DNA of 29,962 bases from positions 1 through 29,962 of the forward strand of contig NZ_BMQL01000056.1 in assembly GCF_014648095.1 (NCBI RefSeq). The letters are read 5' to 3'. Below, in pieces: positions 24,806 through 29,962 of this stretch (position 1 is its first letter; the number at the start of each line of letters is the position of its first letter). Under the pieces are notes generated by a model. The model was given only the letters and a program-made list of their open reading frames with translations, was not told where the DNA came from and searched no databases. A program made the translations under genes and the position numbers. This stretch comes from Deinococcus ruber (GTDB taxonomy: Bacteria; Deinococcota; Deinococci; Deinococcales; Deinococcaceae).

Positions 24806-24938
24806 GTTTCGGGGAGAGAATCCATTAAAAAGCCGTCCTGGACGCTTGCTTCGCTCTATCCTTGATGATGTTTATCATCATATTTTTAAAACAAAGAACT
24901 ACAAAAAGAAAAAACATCATTCACACGCACGTCCAGGA
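24806..24938. other. AT-rich unwinding element of the replication origin
   Basis: An A/T-rich stretch (about 24872-24920) in otherwise GC-rich DNA follows the iterons. It is flanked by inverted TCCTGGACG (24836-24844) and CGTCCAGGA (24930-24938), and contains TGATGAT-GTTT-ATCATCA (24863-24880). This is the expected layout of iterons next to a DNA unwinding element. No consensus DnaA box is evident. Confidence 0.75.
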
Positions 24939-25178
24939 TCGTTGGAAACGTCGGTGGGGCGGATGAGCTTTCCTCCAGTGGGTTTTACGGGGTCCCTGTT
25001 GTACCCATGTACTCTTCCATGACTCCAGAACCGCCCAAAAACACTCATGAGCAGTCAATGCGCAGAGTGACTTGGGTGAGCAGCTTGCAGGGGCCTTCCT
25101 GGACCTCTCAAAGCGTTTTGAATTTGAGAACTGTTCTATGAGGCACCTCTCCACCAGTTCCTCGATCTCAGCCGTCAG
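24939..25178. other. Gene-poor flank of the origin
   Basis: No reliable gene. A minus-strand frame starting at 25196 reads MSLIITLTAEIEELVER, like the start of a small antitoxin or DNA-binding protein, but its continuation is uncharacteristic and it has no ribosome binding site, so it may be a decayed fragment. Confidence 0.35.
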
Positions 25179-25187
25179 TGTTATAAT
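25179..25187 (+). promoter_or_regulatory. Extended -10 promoter
   Basis: TGTTATAAT is a perfect TGN-TATAAT extended -10 on the plus strand. No clear -35 is present. No gene follows; the next signal downstream on this strand is the terminator at 25417-25438. Confidence 0.5.
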
Positions 25188-25378
25188 TAAACTCATTTTT
25201 ATTTCATATTTGGGAATTCCTCGGACTGAGGACGCAAAGGGCTTGTCGCTGCTCCTCGCCACGGTAAAAGAGCAGCGGCACAGACGTGCTGAGCCGCTCG
25301 CGTTCGCTTCCCGATGCAAGTTGGATCACTCGCAGAGGGCCGTTCTGCCATACTGTTGGCAGGTTTCTGTGGATACGG

Positions 25379-25407
25379 TTGACACCCCGTGCATACCGGG
25401 CTATCTT
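25379..25407 (+). promoter_or_regulatory. Sigma-70-type promoter
   Basis: TTGACA (25379-25384), a 17-bp spacer and TATCTT (25402-25407). The predicted transcript starts near 25414, immediately before a terminator hairpin, so no gene lies between. Confidence 0.6.
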
Positions 25408-25416
25408 AGAGAAATC

Positions 25417-25438
25417 AAGGCGACCTCCGGGTCGCCTT
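25417..25438 (+). terminator. Intrinsic terminator hairpin
   Basis: AAGGCGACC-TCCG-GGTCGCCTT is a perfect 9-bp stem with a tetraloop followed by CTTTGTTG. No gene ends upstream on the plus strand, so it may end a small RNA from 25194 or mark a deleted gene. Confidence 0.75.
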
Positions 25439-25826
25439 CTTTGTTGCCGCTGCGTCAAGCGTGAGGGACGGAAACGAACAGGAGCCGAGCTGCTCCGCCT
25501 GTGACCCTGCGAGATGATGACCATCAGAAGCCCTACTCCGACGAACGACCACGGTTGAAGTTCACCGTGTCATCAATCAGCCAGTCAATGTGCTGTGTCG
25601 TCAGGGTGGCTGACCACCAATGCGCTGCCTTATGCCTGTCGTAACGAGCGGCTGGCCCACTTCCTGAACAGGCAGCCTCCACGGATGTCCGTTCTGTGGT
25701 GTCCGCTTGAGAACCGCTCCAGTCTTCATGGTCTTCTCTTCACGCTAAGATGAGAGCCAGCCGCAGCGCACCCCCGTCTCCATCTGTTGCGCTGCGTTCG
25801 TGTTGCGTTTCCTGGAGGCACTTCTC
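25439..25826. other. Upstream region of the histidine kinase gene
   Basis: No convincing gene. A minus-strand frame ending near 25543 reads like a protein C-terminus (QHIDWLIDDTVNFNRGRSSE) and could be a relic. TAAGAT at 25746-25751 is a possible -10 for the kinase gene, leaving a ~70-nt leader. Confidence 0.35.
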
Positions 25827-28514
25827 ATGGGTTCACCCTCTGATTATCTCGAAACATCCTCTGTCCAGTCGGGGGAGGCGCTTGATCAGGCCGCTCTGAA
25901 TAGCATTGTTCAGGCAAGCACCGATTGTATCAAGGTCCTCGACCTCGACGCCCGGCTACTGTCCATGAACACGGGTGGCCAGCGGACGATGGAGATCGAC
26001 GACTTCTCAGCGTGTCAGTATCTTCTGTGGCCAGACTTCTGGACGGGTGACGACCGACTCAAAGTCGAGGCAGCGCTGGACCGGGCGCGTGAGGGCGAAC
26101 GTACCACCTTCGAGGGACAGACGGCGACCATGAAGGGCACCGTGAAGTGGTGGGACGTGCAGGTGGCCCCAGTGCTGAATCAGGACGGCGCTGTGCGTCA
26201 ACTGCTCGCCATCTCCCGCGACATCACCGCCCGCAAGCAGGCAGAACTGGCGTTGAGCGCCTTGAATGCCGAACTGGAACGCCAGGTCGAGGAACGCGTC
26301 CGGCAGCTTAGCCTGGCGGCCCAGGGTCAGCAGGCGTTCATGGCCTTCACCGAGGCTGTAGGTACGCAAACCGACCTTGGTGTGTTGGCCGAGGAGGCCG
26401 TCAAGATCCTTCAGCAGCACTTCTCAGATGCCAGCATCGGGTACTACAAGCGCGATCAGGAGTGCTGGACCGCGCTGGCCTGGAGCGACGACCTGACGCC
26501 TGAACAGGTGGCAGTGATCACCGCAGGTGTGTCGTCCGACCATCCGGTGATCGCGGAGGTCCTCGCGGCCCACGAGGGCGTGTTCGACTACACCTACCTG
26601 CGAGCAGCACTGGTGTCGCCCTCAACCTACCGAGCGGTGGGCAGCGTCCCCGTCACGCTCGGCAGTGAGATCTGTGGTCTGCTCTCGGTGGGCTTCCGGA
26701 CTACACCGGTCTGGAGTGAGCACGATCGGCAACTGCTGCGCAGCGTGGCCCGGGGGCTGAACCTGGCGCTGGAACGCGCGGCACAGACCCAGCAGCTCCA
26801 GGACGAACGGGCCGCACTCGACGCCTTCGCGCAGTTCACCGAGGCGGTCGGGACCCAGAACGACCTCCTGGCCCTGGCCGGAGAGGCCATTGCCACTCTC
26901 CGCTCTCGGTTCCCTGACGCTGGCGTCGGCTACTACGCTGAGGAGGCAGGGCGCTGGAGAGCCCTGCTGTGGAGTGACACGGTGCCGGCCGACCTGGTCG
27001 CCCAGATGCGGGCCGGATTCCCAGCCGAAACCCCCATGATCGCGCAGGTCCTGCGCGCCCGGCAGGTTACGTTCACCGACGCCCGGCGCGAACATATTGA
27101 GCAAAGCAGCAAGTACAGCGCCGTGGCCAACTATCCACTGGTGTTGAATGGCGAGTGCCACGCGCTCCTCTCGGTGGGCCGCACCACCAGCGCCCGCTGG
27201 CAGGAACGGGACAAGGCCATCGTCCGTGCGGTCGGCCGGGGTCTCAACCTGGCGATGGAGCGTAGCGAGCAGGCGCAGCGGTTGGAGACGCAGAACGCTG
27301 AGCTGGCGGCCCAGACCCGTGCGCTGGAGGGGATGGCGCATCTGTCCGCCGAGCTCGCGCTGACCACCGATCGCCACACGCTGATCCGCCGGGCGTTGGA
27401 CATGGTCCTGTCGCTGCTGCCTGACGGGTACGGGGCGTTCTGTGAACAGGCCGGCCCTCTCTGGCAGGTCGCTGTCCGGGTCGGAGACGGGCGTAATGAC
27501 GCCCTCCGGGCGCTCAGCAATCAAGGGTTTCCGGTCGGCCAGACGCCCTCGTTGGATCAACCCTTTGAAACCCGAGAACCTTTCTTCCAGGATGTCTACG
27601 ACCCGTTCTTGGATGTCACCCCCGAACTGGTGGCGCAGGTGCACACCATCGCCACCCTGCCACTCATCGTGAACGGGGAGGTGTTGGGCATCTTCGCTGT
27701 TTCCCTGTTCGATCGTCATCGCTGGCGCGCAGCGGAGCGGGCGATGCTGATCACGACCGTCCGCAGTCTGGGACGGGTGATCGAGGGTTCGATCGGCGTT
27801 GCGCAACTGGCCGAGGAGCGGCGCGTGCTGGCCCTCACCACGGCGGAACTCGAAGCGTTTGTGTACTCAGCCTCCCACGACCTTCGCACACCGGTTCGGC
27901 ATGTGATGAGCTTCGCCGAACTCACGAAGAAGGCGCTGGTTGCGACGCCCAACGAGAAGGTCAGCCGGTATCTGGACGTGATGCACCAGGCGGCCGTCGA
28001 GATGACCGGTATGATCGACGCGATGCTGCTGTTGTCACGCGCTGGGCGGCAAGCGGTGGTGCTGAGACCGGTCGATCTGCAGCTCGTGGTGACGCAGATC
28101 CGCGGGCACCTGACGGCAGCCGTTCCTGAGCGCCACATCGACTGGGAGGTCACAGCGCTGCCGACAATCATCAGCGATCTGGCGCTGCTGCAACAGGCGA
28201 TGACCCAGCTGCTGGACAATGCGGTGAAGTTCTCAAGCACCCGAGCGGCACCTCGGATTCAGGTGTGGGCGGAAGCGAGAGGGACAGGGTGGGCAGTGTT
28301 CGTGCGGGACAACGGCGTGGGATTTAACCCCGCCTACCAGCACAAGCTGTTCGGGGTGTTCCAGCACCTGCACAACGACAAGCAGTTCGGTGGGGTGGGG
28401 GTGGGCCTGGCGACGGTGCGGCGCATTGTCATCAAACTGGGGGGTGAGGTCTTTGCGGATGGTCAGCTGGATCACGGCGCGACCTTCGGCTTCACTCTTC
28501 CACCGCGCCGCTGA
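25827..28514 (+). CDS. PAS-GAF-GAF-GAF sensor histidine kinase
   Basis: An 895-aa soluble sensor kinase with no transmembrane segment. Domains in order: PAS (~20-135, ending in ISRDITARKQAE), a coiled coil, GAF1 (~165-320), GAF2 (~335-485), GAF3 (~500-660), HisKA (~675-745, phospho-acceptor His684 in ASHDLRTPVRH) and HATPase_c (~785-893; N box with Asn798 in QLLDNAVKFS, G1 DNGVGFN, G2 GGVGVGLATVRRI). GAF1 and GAF2 look like a duplication (FTEAVGTQ, LAxEA, GYY and WSD shared). No phytochrome chromophore Cys context is evident. Start 25827 has GGAGG 8 nt upstream; the longer frame from 25800 does not. The architecture and kinase core resemble phytochrome-like kinases. No response regulator is adjacent, so the partner is unknown. 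Confidence 0.95.
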   Translation: MGSPSDYLETSSVQSGEALDQAALNSIVQASTDCIKVLDLDARLLSMNTGGQRTMEIDDFSACQYLLWPDFWTGDDRLKVEAALDRAREGERTTFEGQTATMKGTVKWWDVQVAPVLNQDGAVRQLLAISRDITARKQAELALSALNAELERQVEERVRQLSLAAQGQQAFMAFTEAVGTQTDLGVLAEEAVKILQQHFSDASIGYYKRDQECWTALAWSDDLTPEQVAVITAGVSSDHPVIAEVLAAHEGVFDYTYLRAALVSPSTYRAVGSVPVTLGSEICGLLSVGFRTTPVWSEHDRQLLRSVARGLNLALERAAQTQQLQDERAALDAFAQFTEAVGTQNDLLALAGEAIATLRSRFPDAGVGYYAEEAGRWRALLWSDTVPADLVAQMRAGFPAETPMIAQVLRARQVTFTDARREHIEQSSKYSAVANYPLVLNGECHALLSVGRTTSARWQERDKAIVRAVGRGLNLAMERSEQAQRLETQNAELAAQTRALEGMAHLSAELALTTDRHTLIRRALDMVLSLLPDGYGAFCEQAGPLWQVAVRVGDGRNDALRALSNQGFPVGQTPSLDQPFETREPFFQDVYDPFLDVTPELVAQVHTIATLPLIVNGEVLGIFAVSLFDRHRWRAAERAMLITTVRSLGRVIEGSIGVAQLAEERRVLALTTAELEAFVYSASHDLRTPVRHVMSFAELTKKALVATPNEKVSRYLDVMHQAAVEMTGMIDAMLLLSRAGRQAVVLRPVDLQLVVTQIRGHLTAAVPERHIDWEVTALPTIISDLALLQQAMTQLLDNAVKFSSTRAAPRIQVWAEARGTGWAVFVRDNGVGFNPAYQHKLFGVFQHLHNDKQFGGVGVGLATVRRIVIKLGGEVFADGQLDHGATFGFTLPPRR

Positions 28515-28983
28515 AAGCAGAGGGGGCCTGGAATGGGCCTCCGGTTGACGGGTGCCTGCCATCAGTATCGTGTGGGACTCGCGTTCTTGGACGGGTTACA
28601 TGAGCTCAGGGCCTGATCCGAGGTGGGATCAGCTGCAACCGAGCCTAGAGGGATGGACTCAGGTTGAGCGAACCCGCTGGGTCAGGTGCTGCAGGGCACG
28701 GACGACGTGTGCAGGGCACTGCTCTATCAACAAGGTGTAGGTGGCGCGGTCGCTCAGCCATGCCTTGGCTCGCTGCTTGGCCGGTGGGTTTGCTCCCAGA
28801 GGCGTGCGTGTCGTTGGAGCGGTGCCGAAGCGGTTGCGATCCCTGATTTGCGTGCTGGACATCCTTGAGCACGCCTCGGCTCTGAGAGGGCCAGGAAGGG
28901 GCTTCGAAAGTGTTCTGAGGGGTACAAGTAGGGTCAACATTAGATTGGTGGCGGGGTTCGTTACGGGGATGTTACGATTTGCA
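28515..28983. other. Gene-poor stretch after the kinase
   Basis: Only shadow-like open frames without start signals. An imperfect GC-rich hairpin near 28520-28545 after the kinase stop could end its transcript. Confidence 0.4.
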
Positions 28984-29256
28984 CTAATGTGTGTTAGTTC
29001 GAACAGCAGCGTCACAGGCAGCCAACAACTGGCACCCTCCCGTGTTTTCAGCTTGTGGAGTGTGGCCGGGAACGTTGACGGGAGGGACGTGGCCACGCAG
29101 TTCTTCGCGGATGGAGCGTTCAACAGTTTGGCCAGCGATCTCCTGGACGCTGCGGAAGCCTGAGCCGCCTTGTGGATGATCAGCACTGACACCACACACG
29201 CCGCCGCTGGGACTGCGGGTGACGAACCAGTCCCTGTCCTTGTCTTCGCTCGTCAT
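28984..29256 (-). CDS. Possible small hypothetical protein (90 aa)
   Basis: A frame from ATG 29256 reads MTSEDKDRDWFVTRSPSG... and contains an amphipathic stretch (RSVQEIAGQTVERSIREEL). The first two thirds show GC-rich third codon positions like real genes here, and the last third does not. There is no ribosome binding site or TANNNT box. I do not recognise a family. It may be a genuine small gene, a decayed one, or chance. Confidence 0.3.
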   Translation of the reverse strand: MTSEDKDRDWFVTRSPSGGVCGVSADHPQGGSGFRSVQEIAGQTVERSIREELRGHVPPVNVPGHTPQAENTGGCQLLAACDAAVRTNTH

Positions 29257-29316
29257 CTCAGAACGCGAGCATGAGCATCGGCCACACCTGCCTCCACGGG
29301 CAACTTGCGCAGTCTC

Positions 29317-29322
29317 TATCAT
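29317..29322 (+). promoter_or_regulatory. -10 box for a leaderless deacetylase mRNA
   Basis: TATCAT ends seven bases before ATG 29330. A GGAGG touches the ATG directly and is too close to work as a ribosome binding site, so a leaderless transcript is more likely. No clear -35. Confidence 0.45.
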
Positions 29323-29329
29323 CCGGAGG

Positions 29330-29962
29330 ATGTCCTCCCTTGCCTTGCTGCTGGCCCTCGCGTTTCCCTTTCTTCCGCCTCACGCCCCGGTGCAGAATTA
29401 CGCCGATACCGGACACTTCTTGCCCGTCAGTCGAGCCGATGTGTTTTCGAATATCTCGACACCGGAGAAGGTGGTTGCGCTCACGCTGGACGATGGTCCC
29501 AGCCGCCGCTACACGCCGATTGCGTTGCAAGTGGCGCAAACTGAGCACATTCCGTTGACGTTTTTCCTTATCGGTCGGGAGGCCGTGAAATATCCCGAGC
29601 TGGTGCTGCAGGAACAGGCGGCAGGGCATGTGATCGGCAATCATACCTGGCACCACCCCTTGAACGGGGTGGGGGACACGCGTGGCGCGTGGGAGGTACA
29701 TCAGACGCAGCTGCTGCTGATGAAGATTACAGGGCAGCGTCCGACGCTGTTTCGGCCACCCGGCGGGGAGCTGAATACGGGCACGGCGGCCGCCGCTCGC
29801 GCAGATGGCTTGCAGCTCATTACCTGGAATGTGTTTCCCGGCGATACGGACGCCAAGCTCTCAGCAGATGTGTTGGCGAAGAGCGTGCTGGCGCATGTCA
29901 AGCCGGGGAGCATCATTTTGATGCATGACGGTGGTGGGCACCGGGACAGCAGTATGGCCGCA
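29330..29962 (+). CDS. Polysaccharide deacetylase (NodB domain), truncated by window end
   Basis: The frame is open to the window edge (211 codons visible). A hydrophobic N-terminus (SSLALLLALAFPFLPP) acts as signal peptide or anchor. The NodB carbohydrate esterase 4 motifs are all present in order: TLDDGP (52-57, catalytic Asp and metal Asp), HTWHHP (105-110, metal His pair), RPPGGELN (142-149), DTD (172-174) and LMHD (197-200). Such enzymes remove acetyl groups from peptidoglycan, chitin-like or exopolysaccharide substrates outside the cytoplasm; the substrate here is not deducible. The start is inferred from the signal peptide and the -10 box. The C-terminus lies outside the window. Confidence 0.9.
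   Translation, partial: MSSLALLLALAFPFLPPHAPVQNYADTGHFLPVSRADVFSNISTPEKVVALTLDDGPSRRYTPIALQVAQTEHIPLTFFLIGREAVKYPELVLQEQAAGHVIGNHTWHHPLNGVGDTRGAWEVHQTQLLLMKITGQRPTLFRPPGGELNTGTAAAARADGLQLITWNVFPGDTDAKLSADVLAKSVLAHVKPGSIILMHDGGGHRDSSMAA

Noticed and set aside
28741..29163. 140-codon plus-strand and 178-codon minus-strand frames
   Set aside because: They have no domain, no start signal and atypical composition.

Overview
The window looks like part of a plasmid or megaplasmid from a Deinococcus-like bacterium. This rests on high GC content, a RepA-type initiator next to an iteron origin, candidate leaderless starts with TANNNT boxes 6-7 nt before ATG, and several 4-nt ATGA/GTGA gene overlaps. 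The genus is an inference from gene content and style; no marker gene is present to prove it.

Layout. 1-571: imperfect ~104-bp-period duplication and the upstream region of a CAP-domain lipoprotein (572-1504, +). A strong bidirectional hairpin (1577-1622) separates it from a convergent ~16-kb type IV pilus cluster on the minus strand, read from ~17935 down to 1635: pilB, pilT, a PilM/PilN-like (GspL-like) fusion, pilO, a proline-rich PilP/GspC-like protein, pilQ, an unknown secreted protein, pilC, a pilA-like major pilin, two minor prepilins and an 874-aa multidomain prepilin with Ig-like repeats and a Gly-rich tail. The first six genes overlap stop-to-start by 4 nt. The prepilin peptidase is not in the window. 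A motif, GTCACCTTGATTGCA, lies exactly 29 nt before the ATG of pilA and before the probable original ATG of pilB. The pilB reading frame appears broken by one missing base in a G5 tract.

18000-22870 is an accessory segment bracketed by two pairs of inverted 27-bp repeats (four copies in all). It carries an Rrf2-type regulator overlapping a thioredoxin-reductase-like flavoprotein, an aminoglycoside-phosphotransferase-fold kinase, a perfect 31-bp-arm palindrome, and an IS110-family transposase interrupted by one amber codon with a structured non-coding region upstream that could be its bridge RNA.

23042-24940 is the replication module: a probably leaderless rep gene, a terminator-like hairpin, seven 15-bp iterons plus one degenerate copy, and an AT-rich segment flanked by an inverted repeat. 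24940-25826 lacks a convincing gene but holds an extended -10 promoter, a TTGACA-17-TATCTT promoter and an intrinsic terminator. A large PAS-GAF-GAF-GAF histidine kinase follows (25827-28514), then ~800 bp with at most one small gene, and a polysaccharide deacetylase that runs off the window end.

The most notable material is the self-contained pilus operon with its giant prepilin, shared promoter-proximal motif and possible frame switch in pilB, and the paired 27-bp repeats around the cargo segment.
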